In this document: positions 42,444-50,771 of the stretch, piece after piece
How positions within the stretch are numbered: the stretch's first letter is position 1
Layout of the letters: each line of letters opens with the position of its first letter
From: Ruegeria_C sp041537905
GTDB taxonomy: Bacteria > Pseudomonadota > Alphaproteobacteria > Rhodobacterales > Rhodobacteraceae
Direction: 5' to 3'
Assembly (NCBI RefSeq): GCF_041537905.1
Contig: NZ_JBGRUO010000021.1
Span: 43,655-107,654 of the forward strand
DNA: 64,000 nt
Position numbers and translations under genes: made by a program
The notes under the pieces: generated by a model
Seen by the model: only the letters and a program-made list of their open reading frames with translations
The model's database searches: none
Told to the model about the DNA's origin: nothing

Positions 42444-44624
42444 TTACATGAACTCCACGCCGCTATTGATCATCGGCAAGGCCGTGACCCGGTGCCCCGT
42501 CGCAGCAATCGCATTGGCCAGAGCCGGGGCCGAGGGCGGGGTGCCCGGCTCACCGACGCCCATCGGCGGCTCGGTCGAGGGTATGATGTGCACCTCTATA
42601 GCGCCAATGTCTCCAATGCGCAGTGGCTCATAATCCGGGAAGTTGGACTGATCCACCGCGCCTTCAGTCAGCGTGATCTCATCCCGCATGGCGTGGCCCA
42701 GGCCGTAGCCGATGCCGCCTTCCATCTGCGCCTTGATCACATCGGGGTTCACCGCGATGCCGCAATCGACCGCGCAGGTGACCTTTTCGATCTGCACACC
42801 GGTGTCGGCATCGCCCGATATTTCGACCACTTCCGCCACGTAGCTGCCAAAGGACTTGTGCACCGCGATGCCTTGCGTCCGACCATCGACCGCCTTGCCC
42901 CAGCCGCCCTTGTCGGCGGCCAGTTTCAGAACCCCGGCAATCCGCGCCTGGTCCTTGTCGCCGCCTTCCAGCAACGCCAGACGGAAATCGACCGGATCAC
43001 GACCGGCGGCCTTGGCGGCCATGTCGATCATGCTTTCCATGACATACGCCGTATGGGTATGCCCCACCGAGCGCCACCATAGAACCGTTGTCGCCTTGGC
43101 CACATCGGTCAGTCCGACGAACTGGCCAGGGATGTTGTAGGGCGAATCCGGGACGCCTTCGATCGAGCTGTGATCGACGCCATCATGCACGATAGCGCTT
43201 TCGAACGGGGTGCCCTTCATGATCGACTGACCGGCGATGCGGTGGTCCCAGCCGACGATGTTGCCGCTGTCGTCCAACCCCACGCGCACCCGGTGGGCAA
43301 AGGCCGGACGGTAATAGCCACCGGTGATGTCATCCTCGCGTGACCAGACCAGTTTCACCGGGCGGGTCCGGTCGGTCACGGCAAAGGCCAGCGCCGCCTC
43401 GGCCTGATAATCCGCCGTGGGGGTTGCGCGCCGCCCGAATGAGCCGCCCGCGAACATGGTGTTGATCTGCACTTTCTCCATCGGCAATTGCAGGATCTGG
43501 GACAGCGCCATATGCGGGCCGGTGGGCATCTGGCAGCCATCATGCAACAGCACACCGCCATCTGCGGTCGCCTCGATGGTGCAGGTCAGCGGTTCCATCG
43601 GGGCGTGGGCCAGCAGCGGGAAGTAGAAGGTCTCGTCCAGCACCGTTGCCGCACCGTCGATGCTGGCCGCGACGTCAGCCTGATCATTGCCCGTGACGTT
43701 ATATTCCGGGTCGGCATTCACGGCGGCGATCAACTGATCGCGGATCGCGTCCGAGGATCGCGCCTCGGCCGCCGAGAAATCCCACTCGACAGCCAGTGCA
43801 TCGCGCGCTTGCAGCGCGGCCCAGGTGGTTTCCGCAAACACGGCGACACCGGCCTTGTTGGGCAGTTCCGCGGCACGGATGAAGCCCTTGATGCCCTTGG
43901 CATCGGACTCGTCGAAACTGGCGACAAGCCCGCCCATGCGCGGGCTACGGGCGATCACGGCAATCATCTGATTGTCCATATGCAGATCCATCGCATACAT
44001 GGCCGTGCCGTTGATCTTGGGCGGCGTGTCCTTGCGGCGCACATCGGCATTGCCTATCAGCTTGAACTCTGAGGGGTCTTTCAGGAGCGGCTCGGCGGCG
44101 GGTGTGATCCCGGCGGCGGCCGCGACAAATTCGGCCAGAGGTGCCTCGTGCCCGGCCCCCTTGATGACGCCGTCCTCCAGTGACAACTCAGCCACATCGG
44201 CACCCCAGGCGTTGGCGGCGGCTTGCAGCAACATGTCCCGCGCAGCGGCGCCAGCTTGACGATACTGCATGAACGAGTTTGCCATGGCGGTAGATCCGCC
44301 GGTGCCCTGGAACGGGCCAAAGAGCAGGTTGTTATAGGTCCCGGCATCGGAGGGCGCAAATTCATACGCGACATCCTCGATGGGAACGCCCAGTTCTTCG
44401 GCGATCAACGTGGTCAAGCCGGTCGCGGGGCCCTGCCCCTTTTCGAAATGCTTGACGATGGCGGTGACCGTCCCGTCAGAGCTGATCTTGACGAAGGGAT
44501 TGAGCATTGCGCCATTTGCGTTCGCTGCGGCGATGACCCCGTCCGGGCGAGCCCCGACATAGAGGACAGCAACAGCGGCAGCAGCGCTTTTGAGGAACCC
44601 TCGGCGTGATGTATTCAGGGTCAT
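42444..44624 (-). CDS. Molybdopterin-binding subunit of a xanthine-dehydrogenase-family oxidoreductase (isoquinoline 1-oxidoreductase type)
   Basis: This 726-residue large subunit binds the molybdenum cofactor and hydroxylates aldehydes or N-heterocycles. It has a twin-arginine signal (TSRRGFLKSAAAA, residues about 5-17), showing export as a folded periplasmic complex. Typical family stretches include AHAPMEPLTCT, FAGGSFGRRATP and a C-terminal GVGEPGTPPSAPALANA containing the catalytic Glu. I chose the ATG at 44624 so the signal lies at the N-terminus. It follows the [2Fe-2S] subunit gene directly; there is no FAD subunit, as in isoquinoline-oxidoreductase-type enzymes. Confidence 0.92.
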   Translation of the reverse strand: MTLNTSRRGFLKSAAAAVAVLYVGARPDGVIAAANANGAMLNPFVKISSDGTVTAIVKHFEKGQGPATGLTTLIAEELGVPIEDVAYEFAPSDAGTYNNLLFGPFQGTGGSTAMANSFMQYRQAGAAARDMLLQAAANAWGADVAELSLEDGVIKGAGHEAPLAEFVAAAAGITPAAEPLLKDPSEFKLIGNADVRRKDTPPKINGTAMYAMDLHMDNQMIAVIARSPRMGGLVASFDESDAKGIKGFIRAAELPNKAGVAVFAETTWAALQARDALAVEWDFSAAEARSSDAIRDQLIAAVNADPEYNVTGNDQADVAASIDGAATVLDETFYFPLLAHAPMEPLTCTIEATADGGVLLHDGCQMPTGPHMALSQILQLPMEKVQINTMFAGGSFGRRATPTADYQAEAALAFAVTDRTRPVKLVWSREDDITGGYYRPAFAHRVRVGLDDSGNIVGWDHRIAGQSIMKGTPFESAIVHDGVDHSSIEGVPDSPYNIPGQFVGLTDVAKATTVLWWRSVGHTHTAYVMESMIDMAAKAAGRDPVDFRLALLEGGDKDQARIAGVLKLAADKGGWGKAVDGRTQGIAVHKSFGSYVAEVVEISGDADTGVQIEKVTCAVDCGIAVNPDVIKAQMEGGIGYGLGHAMRDEITLTEGAVDQSNFPDYEPLRIGDIGAIEVHIIPSTEPPMGVGEPGTPPSAPALANAIAATGHRVTALPMINSGVEFM

Positions 44625-44625
44625 A

Positions 44626-45087
44626 TCAGGCCTCCATGATATCGGATGCGCGCTGGATCGCGGCGCGGATACGTTGATAGGTGGCGCAGCGACAGGCATT
44701 GCCATCCATATAACTGTCGATCTCTTCGACCGTGGGTTTGGCATTTTCGCTCAGCAACCCAACCGCCGACATGATCTGGCCCGACTGGCAATAGCCGCAT
44801 TGTACCACGTCCAGCTCGGTCCAGGCTTGCTGCACAGCAACCGAGATATCACTGTTCAGACCCTCAATCGTGGTGATTTCGGCATCTTCCACATCTTCCA
44901 CATAGGTCTGGCAGGACCGCACCGGCTCTCCATCCAGATGCACCGTACAGGCCCCGCAGGAGGCGATGCCGCAGCCGAATTTAGTGCCGGTCAGCTTCAG
45001 TTCATCGCGGATCACCCAGAGCAGAGGGGTGCCCGGCTCGGCGTCGACATCGCGTGTCTCGCCGTTCAGTTTCAACGTCAGTGCCAT
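44626..45087 (-). CDS. [2Fe-2S] subunit of the molybdenum hydroxylase
   Basis: This 153-residue protein carries two [2Fe-2S] clusters. The ferredoxin-like N-terminal domain has CGIASCGACTVH with a further Cys in VRSC, and the helical C-terminal domain has CGYCQSGQ and CRCATYQRI. It starts at ATG 45087, 9 nt after GGAGA. The next gene on the strand encodes the molybdopterin subunit (1-bp gap), so the two form one enzyme. A divergent TetR gene lies upstream across two matching palindromes. Confidence 0.94.
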   Translation of the reverse strand: MALTLKLNGETRDVDAEPGTPLLWVIRDELKLTGTKFGCGIASCGACTVHLDGEPVRSCQTYVEDVEDAEITTIEGLNSDISVAVQQAWTELDVVQCGYCQSGQIMSAVGLLSENAKPTVEEIDSYMDGNACRCATYQRIRAAIQRASDIMEA

Positions 45088-45123
45088 GAGGGATCTCCTG
45101 TTCATGCTTGTTTCCCGCATCGG

Positions 45124-45141
45124 GTAAACTGGCAGGTTTAC
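45124..45141. promoter_or_regulatory. Palindromic operator 1 (TetR target)
   Basis: GTAAAC-TGGCAG-GTTTAC is an 18-bp palindrome. The same palindrome recurs 40 bp away, and both lie in the divergent gap between the hydroxylase and TetR genes. Confidence 0.7.
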
Positions 45142-45163
45142 TCTACTTAAGGGATGCACGAGT

Positions 45164-45181
45164 GTAAACTCGCAAGTTTAC
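45164..45181. promoter_or_regulatory. Palindromic operator 2 (TetR target)
   Basis: GTAAACT-CGCA-AGTTTAC is a perfect 18-bp palindrome, spaced 40 bp (start to start, about four helical turns) from operator 1. Confidence 0.75.
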
Positions 45182-45227
45182 AGCTCTGTTTGACCCACGC
45201 CGAAGCTTGGCCTTATAGGTGGAAGGT

Positions 45228-45833
45228 ATGACAAGCTGCGACACTTTCAATGCGTTGAAACACGCGCAGATCATCGATGCCGCCGTGGCCGAGTTCCAGG
45301 AAAAGGGCTTTGCCGCGGCCAGCATGGATCGCATCACCGCGCGCGCCAAAGTCTCCAAGCGCACGGTATATAAGTATTTCGAAAGCAAGGAAAAGCTGTT
45401 CGAATCGATTGTCCGCATCTTCTATGAGAAATTCGCCAATGCGCTGTGCATGGCCTACGACCCCGACCGCGACATCCGAGCCCAACTGACCGACCTCGCC
45501 TGGGCCGAGGGGCACCTGCTGACCTCACCCGAGGTCATGGCCATCGCCCGGCTGGTCATCAGCGAAAATCTGCGCAATCCGCAACTGGCCGCGTCGGTTC
45601 AGGGCAAGATCGATTCGAAACGAGTCTTTACCGAGATGCTGCGCGATGCGACCCAGGACGGGCAGCTTAACGTCGAAGACCCGGACGAGGCCGCCGAACA
45701 GTTTCTCGCGCTGCTCAAGGCCACGGCATTCTGGCCGGTGATCCTGGGCGGTGACATCCTCAGCGAGGCGCAAATGGCAAATGTCGTGGAAAGCGCCGTT
45801 GACATGATGATGAGCCGATACGGCACCACCTGA
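45228..45833 (+). CDS. TetR/AcrR family regulator
   Basis: This 201-residue regulator has the TetR N-terminal DNA-binding domain (FAAASMDRITARAKVSKRTVYKYF, residues about 25-50) and a variable helical C-terminal ligand domain. I chose the ATG at 45228; a GTG at 45219 is possible. It is divergent from the molybdenum hydroxylase genes, and two copies of an 18-bp palindrome lie between them, so it probably represses both directions. The inducer is unknown but may be the hydroxylase substrate. Confidence 0.9.
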   Translation: MTSCDTFNALKHAQIIDAAVAEFQEKGFAAASMDRITARAKVSKRTVYKYFESKEKLFESIVRIFYEKFANALCMAYDPDRDIRAQLTDLAWAEGHLLTSPEVMAIARLVISENLRNPQLAASVQGKIDSKRVFTEMLRDATQDGQLNVEDPDEAAEQFLALLKATAFWPVILGGDILSEAQMANVVESAVDMMMSRYGTT

Positions 45834-45915
45834 GCGCGATCCAAAAAGCGGGAAACGGCATTTGGCGCAGAGTCGCGTCAAGATAAACACCTGACGACAA
45901 AACTTCTCAGGGCAT

Positions 45916-46683
45916 TTAGCTGGCTGGAAACACGTCGTTTTGAGCAGCGGCGGCTTTTCTGATCTGGATCGGGGTCTGTCCATATTCCTGCGAAACCGCG
46001 CGGCTCAATGCCTCGGGCGAGCCATAGCAATACCGGTTCGCCACCCGCTGCACCCGGTCGCCCCGTTCGAGATCCTGTCGGGCAAGGGTCAGCCGCCATT
46101 TCCGCAAATAGGCCAGCGGCGTAATGCCCACCGATTGGCGAAAGAGCTCGGCGAAGCGGCTGACCGACAGGCCCGCCTCCTGCGCCAGCAGATCGACCCG
46201 CCAGTCATGTCCGGGCTGGTGGTGGATCGCGACGATGGCGCGGCTCAGCCGGGGATCGGCCAGACCACCCAGCAGGCCCACCTGCATCTCTCCCTGCTCG
46301 ATCTGGCGGCGCATCAGCCGGACCAGCAGCACCTCACCCAGCCGGTTCAGCACCGAGGCCGACCCGCAGCGTGCCGCTGTTTGTTCAGCAAGCAGCAGTT
46401 CAACCACCGCCTGCATCTCGGGGTCGTTGGTCAGGTCCTGATGTATCTCATCAGGCAATGCCGCCAGCAACGGGTTCTGCGGCCCTCCCCATGTGACACG
46501 TGCGCTCAGCAAAACCGCCTCTCTATGAGGCTCTAACGCGGTCAGCGCGCCCCCTGCGCTGTAGATCAGATAAGCAGGGCGGCAGGTGCGCGCCTCTGCG
46601 ATAATCACAAAATTCGCCTCCTCCACCGCACAAGGGCGCACGGAGAGGTTAAATCGCGACATAAGGGCAGAAAGACGGTCCAT
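45916..46683 (-). CDS. AraC family regulator with cupin sensor domain
   Basis: This 255-residue regulator has an N-terminal sensor domain (about 1-130) and a C-terminal AraC double helix-turn-helix. The first helix-turn-helix is VDLLAQEAGLSVSRFAELFRQ and the second VQRVANRYCYGSPEALSRAVSQEYG, followed by TPIQIRK. It is divergent from a peroxiredoxin-like gene over 90 bp and may regulate it. Unlike many AraC proteins in this group, the N-terminal domain has no clear metal-binding cupin motif. Confidence 0.87.
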   Translation of the reverse strand: MDRLSALMSRFNLSVRPCAVEEANFVIIAEARTCRPAYLIYSAGGALTALEPHREAVLLSARVTWGGPQNPLLAALPDEIHQDLTNDPEMQAVVELLLAEQTAARCGSASVLNRLGEVLLVRLMRRQIEQGEMQVGLLGGLADPRLSRAIVAIHHQPGHDWRVDLLAQEAGLSVSRFAELFRQSVGITPLAYLRKWRLTLARQDLERGDRVQRVANRYCYGSPEALSRAVSQEYGQTPIQIRKAAAAQNDVFPAS

Positions 46684-46773
46684 GTTTCGGGGTCTGGATC
46701 ATGTTTTTGATATTTTTATGATCTTAACTTGCGCTATCTGCTTCGGCAAGCCCCACTCACAGGAGACCAAGAC

Positions 46774-47310
46774 ATGCTTATGCCGCGCCAGAAAACCCCT
46801 GATCTATCCGTCCCAACGCTGGACCACGGCCAATTTGACCTGGCCACGGACGGGTCGGAAAAAGGAACGGTGATCTGCTTTTATCGCGGCCTGCATTGCC
46901 CGATCTGCGCCACCTACCTGACCGAACTGGAAAAGCGGGTGGACGATTTCGCGGAACGCGGAGTGAAAACGCTGGCGCTCAGCACAGACGGCGAAGAGCG
47001 CACCCGCGATATGGCCGACAAGATCAGCGCAACCAAATTGCGCTTCGGCTACGATCTGCCGCTGGAAAAGGCGCGGGAGTGGGGTCTCTATATCTCGACC
47101 TCGCGCGGCAAGACCTCGATCGGGATCGAGGAACCAGCGCTGTTTGCCGAGCCGGGCCTGTTCATGGTGACCCCCCAGCAGACGCTTTACTATGGCTCGG
47201 TTCAGACCATGCCGTTTGTGCGACCGCATTTCTCGGAACTCGTGGGCGCGCTGGATTTCGCGATCGCCAACAACTACCCGGCGCGGGGCGAGTACGAAGG
47301 GGCCGTCTGA
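46774..47310 (+). CDS. Peroxiredoxin-like (AhpC/TSA) protein
   Basis: This 178-residue thioredoxin-fold protein belongs to the redoxin/AhpC-TSA group. The likely redox-active pair is CPIC at residues 42-45 in GLHCPICATYL, which is more thioredoxin-like than the single peroxidatic Cys of typical peroxiredoxins. AGGAG lies 8 nt upstream of the ATG at 46774. It is divergent from the AraC-type regulator gene. Its physiological substrate is unknown. Confidence 0.82.
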   Translation: MLMPRQKTPDLSVPTLDHGQFDLATDGSEKGTVICFYRGLHCPICATYLTELEKRVDDFAERGVKTLALSTDGEERTRDMADKISATKLRFGYDLPLEKAREWGLYISTSRGKTSIGIEEPALFAEPGLFMVTPQQTLYYGSVQTMPFVRPHFSELVGALDFAIANNYPARGEYEGAV

Positions 47311-47314
47311 ACGC

Positions 47315-48055
47315 TCACAAACACTCAAATAACCGCCCCGGCAGCGCAGAATGCCGGGACAGGCCCAGCGCTCGCATCACGCAGAACATCATCGCCTGAT
47401 TGGAGGTGACCACCGGTTTGCCCAGCGCCACCTCGATCTCTGCGACCACTTCAACCGACCGCATATCAGTGCAGGAGAGGACAATCGCCTCGGCCTGTTT
47501 GTGATCGGCCCGAAGGGCCAGGTCGTGAATCTCAGCAGGCGTCAATTCGCCCTGCCCGTAATTGCCAAGCGTACGGTCGATATCAGCACAGCGTATTGTG
47601 CCGATCCCGTTGCTTTCCAGAAAACGTACCGCCTGCTGGTTGATCTCATCCAGATAGGGCGAAGAAAACCCTATGCGCTGGACCCCCAGTGCCTGAAGCG
47701 CGGCAACCAGCGCACCGGCGGCTGTCACGCATTTCGCCTGGCAGGTATCAGCGATGGATTTCGCCAGTTTAGTGTCGAATGTCGGTCCGTGAGTCAGGGT
47801 GGCGCTGGTGCAGCCATAGAGCACGATATCCGGGCGCACGCCCGCGATCATCCGCAGATCATGGCTGATATCGGAGGCGCCCAGCCCGGCCATCTGGTCA
47901 GATCCGGGAATCTCATCCGCATCATACCCGCCCATGCGCTGAGCATGCAGCGTCGTGCCCGGCACCCGCATCCGCATCAGGTCCGGTTCAAGATTGGTGT
48001 TGGTATAAGGGACCAAAACACCGATCCGCGCCAATCCCCGGTTTTCAGTAGTCAT
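47315..48055 (-). CDS. Maleate isomerase / aspartate-glutamate racemase superfamily protein
   Basis: This 246-residue protein matches the AMDase/maleate isomerase branch of the Asp/Glu racemase fold. It starts with RIGVLVPYTNTNLEPD, and the two catalytic Cys lie in VLYGCTSATLTHG (near 81) and VLSCTDMRSVE (near 195). Members isomerise maleate to fumarate or decarboxylate arylmalonates; hydantoin racemases are distant relatives. Its start overlaps the aminotransferase stop by 4 bp, so it is the last of four coupled genes. Confidence 0.86.
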   Translation of the reverse strand: MTTENRGLARIGVLVPYTNTNLEPDLMRMRVPGTTLHAQRMGGYDADEIPGSDQMAGLGASDISHDLRMIAGVRPDIVLYGCTSATLTHGPTFDTKLAKSIADTCQAKCVTAAGALVAALQALGVQRIGFSSPYLDEINQQAVRFLESNGIGTIRCADIDRTLGNYGQGELTPAEIHDLALRADHKQAEAIVLSCTDMRSVEVVAEIEVALGKPVVTSNQAMMFCVMRALGLSRHSALPGRLFECL

Positions 48056-49116
48056 GACAATGCCCCCTTCAATACGGACGCTGCATGCTCCATAACCGGT
48101 GCATCGCAGATCGTGGCACGCAGGCAGTCAGGCAAGCCATAACCCGCCATGCCGCGCATCAGCAGACCGGCGCGCTTGAGCGTCTGATCGACCTCAGTGG
48201 CCTGATTGGCGTCGCCAAACCTGAGCAGAACAAAATTCGTATGGCTATGCGGCACATCAATTCCAAGCGCACGACAGCGATTGGCAAACGGGTCGCGGAT
48301 GGCTTCGGTTTTGCGCACCATCTCTCGCATATGCGCCCGGTCGCGTATCGCCGCAGCGGCCATCATCTGCGAGGCGGTGGCGATGTTGTTGGGGTTGAGC
48401 AGTTTGCGAACCTGCGCTGCAATGGCGAGCGGAAAACAACTCCAGCCCACCCGTGCACCTGCCAGCCCGTAGGCCTTGGAAAACGTGCGCAGGATCACGG
48501 TATCACCGCGTTGAGCCAGCGCAAAAATACCGGAAGGATCATTGGACGCGTCGCAGAATTCGGCATAGGCCTGATCGACCACTAGCAGCACATGCTCCGG
48601 CAGGTCATCGCGCAGGCGCAAGATCTCGGCATTTGGCACCATCGTGCCGGTTGGGTTCCCCGGATTGCAAAGAAAGACCAAGACCACATCCGGGGTTACA
48701 CTGTCGAGGATCGCGTCGATCGACACAGTCAGCCCCGATTCCGGCACCTGCCGGTAAACCGCCTGCGCCTGCAACGCGGCAGAGGCTGCAAACGCATAGC
48801 TGTATTCAGTACCCAAAACCGCACGGCCATCACCCGCATAGGCCCGGATCAGGCAACCAATCAACTCCATCGACCCAGCGCCACACAGGATCATATCAGG
48901 GTCTAAATCGTGTGTTTCCGCAATAGCGTGGCGCAGATCAATCCAATCGGGATCGGGATAAAGCAGCGCTTGCGTCACGGCGCCCCGGGCGGCAGCCAGC
49001 GCTCTCGGGCTTGGAGGAAAGGCGCTTTCGTTCTGCGCCATCGAAGTCATATCACTGCCGAGATCGGCAAGCGCATAAGGGGCCATTGCGGCCACATGTG
49101 GAACCGGGCGGATCAT
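48052..49116 (-). CDS. Class I/II aminotransferase (histidinol-phosphate aminotransferase-like)
   Basis: This 354-residue PLP enzyme resembles HisC. The PLP-binding Lys is in RTFSKAYGLAGARVGW near residue 213, with NPGNPTG near 154 and VVDQAYAEF near 180. It has overlapping ATGA junctions on both sides, between hyuB and the maleate-isomerase-like gene. The context suggests a role in amino acid or hydantoin catabolism rather than histidine synthesis; substrate unknown. Confidence 0.88.
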   Translation of the reverse strand: MIRPVPHVAAMAPYALADLGSDMTSMAQNESAFPPSPRALAAARGAVTQALLYPDPDWIDLRHAIAETHDLDPDMILCGAGSMELIGCLIRAYAGDGRAVLGTEYSYAFAASAALQAQAVYRQVPESGLTVSIDAILDSVTPDVVLVFLCNPGNPTGTMVPNAEILRLRDDLPEHVLLVVDQAYAEFCDASNDPSGIFALAQRGDTVILRTFSKAYGLAGARVGWSCFPLAIAAQVRKLLNPNNIATASQMMAAAAIRDRAHMREMVRKTEAIRDPFANRCRALGIDVPHSHTNFVLLRFGDANQATEVDQTLKRAGLLMRGMAGYGLPDCLRATICDAPVMEHAASVLKGALS

Positions 49117-50771
49117 GGTTTGCCTCCTCTATAATCGCGCCTCACCCCCGCCTCGGTGACAAGCCCGCGCTTCAGATCAAGCGCGATGGCCTCCGCATCG
49201 CGCTTGTCGGGAGGGCCAAACCCGCCGCCGCCAGGGGTCTCGAAGATCAGGTGATCCTCGGGTCCGACACGCAGCTCACACTTGCCAGGGATATCTTCGG
49301 TTGTGCCACGCAGGCGAATGCGGCCTGCTGCGCCCGGACGTCCGCCCGCGCGGCCCAGAGCTGGGTATTTGAGACGTTCGACCGACAGAAACACCAGAAA
49401 CGGCGCGCCATTGGCCGAGGACATTTCGATCCGCTGCCCCAACCCGCCCCGATATGTGCCTGCGCCGCCGGAATCGGGCCGCAGCTCACGCGCCCAGATG
49501 GTGACCGGGGCGACCGCTTCGGTGATCTCGACCTGCGAGCCATAAACGCCGGAGGGATAGGCAGTGGCCGACAGGCCATCCGCATAAGGCCGCGCGCCGG
49601 TACCACCATTGTGTACCGGCTCGATGGCGAAGCTGCGCCCGCCCGCCCGCACCACCTCCGGCGTGTGCCGCATGGGCAGATCGAACATGCAGGAGGCCCC
49701 TTCGGCGGGAACCAGATCGGGCAGCGCCTGATGCAGACAGCCAAAGACCAGATCGGGCGTCAACTGCCCCAGTGTATGGCGCATGGCCACCGGCGCGGGC
49801 CGTTGCGCATTCAGGATGCACCCCGCGGGACCACCAACGGTGAACGGCGCCAATGAGCCTGCATTGTTGGGTATATCCGGCCCGACAATGCAGCGCAGCG
49901 CAAAGACGGTATAGGCCGTCGCGTAGTTCAGCGGCACGTTGATACCCTTGCCGGAACAGCCCGACGTCCCTGAGAAATCCACATGCATCCCAGTGTCAGA
50001 GACTGTCAGTGTTGCATGCAGTTCCAATTCACTCTCATAGCCATCAGTCCGCAACACATTGCGATAGACCCCGTTCGGCACCTCTGCGATGGCCTCCAGC
50101 GTGCCCCGCTTGGAGGTATCGATGATATAGCCACCCAGCGCCTCCAGATCGTCGAGACCGAATTCCTCCATCGTCTCGACCAAACGGGTTGCCCCCGACT
50201 CACAACAGGCGATCAGGGCATAGATGTCACCTTCATTCGCAATGGGTTCCCGGCTGTTGGCGCGGATGATCTCCATCAGGTCCGCGTTCAGCGCGCCTTG
50301 CGACACCAGCTTGCAGGGAGGGATCAGCAGCCCCTCGTCGTAGATATCTGATCCCTCCGGCCCCATGCCCAGCCCACCCAGATCAACCAGATGCGAGGTA
50401 CAGGCGGTGAAACCGACCACCCTGCCTTGCCGGAAGGCAGGCATGAGCAACAGAAAGTCATTCAGATGCCCTGAGGCCAGCCAAGGGTCGTTGGTCATAT
50501 AGATGTCGCCCTGTTGCATCTGCGCGGTGGGAAAACGCCGCATCAGATGCTTGACCGCCTCGGCCATGGTGTTGATATGGCCCGGCGTTCCGGTCACCGC
50601 CTGCGCCAGCATCCGGCCCCGCGCATCAAAAAGACCTGCCGAGATATCGCCGCATTCGCGCACAATCGGGCTGAAGGCAGCGCGGATCAGGGTCTGCCCC
50701 TGTTCCTCGACCACCGCCAAAAGGCGGTTCCACATGACCTGCAAGCGAGCGGGGGAATGGGAGTTTGTCAT
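49113..50771 (-). CDS. hyuB: Hydantoinase B / oxoprolinase family protein
   Basis: This 552-residue protein is the HyuB-type subunit that acts with HyuA in ATP-dependent hydrolysis of hydantoins or 5-oxoproline-like lactams. I chose the ATG at 50771 (MTNSHSPARLQVMWNRL), inside the hyuA stop (4-bp overlap). Family stretches include MTNDPWLASGHLNDFLLLMP, IDTSKRGTLEAIAEVP and GGGGFGPP at the C-terminus. It overlaps the aminotransferase start by 4 bp too. Confidence 0.92.
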   Translation of the reverse strand: MTNSHSPARLQVMWNRLLAVVEEQGQTLIRAAFSPIVRECGDISAGLFDARGRMLAQAVTGTPGHINTMAEAVKHLMRRFPTAQMQQGDIYMTNDPWLASGHLNDFLLLMPAFRQGRVVGFTACTSHLVDLGGLGMGPEGSDIYDEGLLIPPCKLVSQGALNADLMEIIRANSREPIANEGDIYALIACCESGATRLVETMEEFGLDDLEALGGYIIDTSKRGTLEAIAEVPNGVYRNVLRTDGYESELELHATLTVSDTGMHVDFSGTSGCSGKGINVPLNYATAYTVFALRCIVGPDIPNNAGSLAPFTVGGPAGCILNAQRPAPVAMRHTLGQLTPDLVFGCLHQALPDLVPAEGASCMFDLPMRHTPEVVRAGGRSFAIEPVHNGGTGARPYADGLSATAYPSGVYGSQVEITEAVAPVTIWARELRPDSGGAGTYRGGLGQRIEMSSANGAPFLVFLSVERLKYPALGRAGGRPGAAGRIRLRGTTEDIPGKCELRVGPEDHLIFETPGGGGFGPPDKRDAEAIALDLKRGLVTEAGVRRDYRGGKP

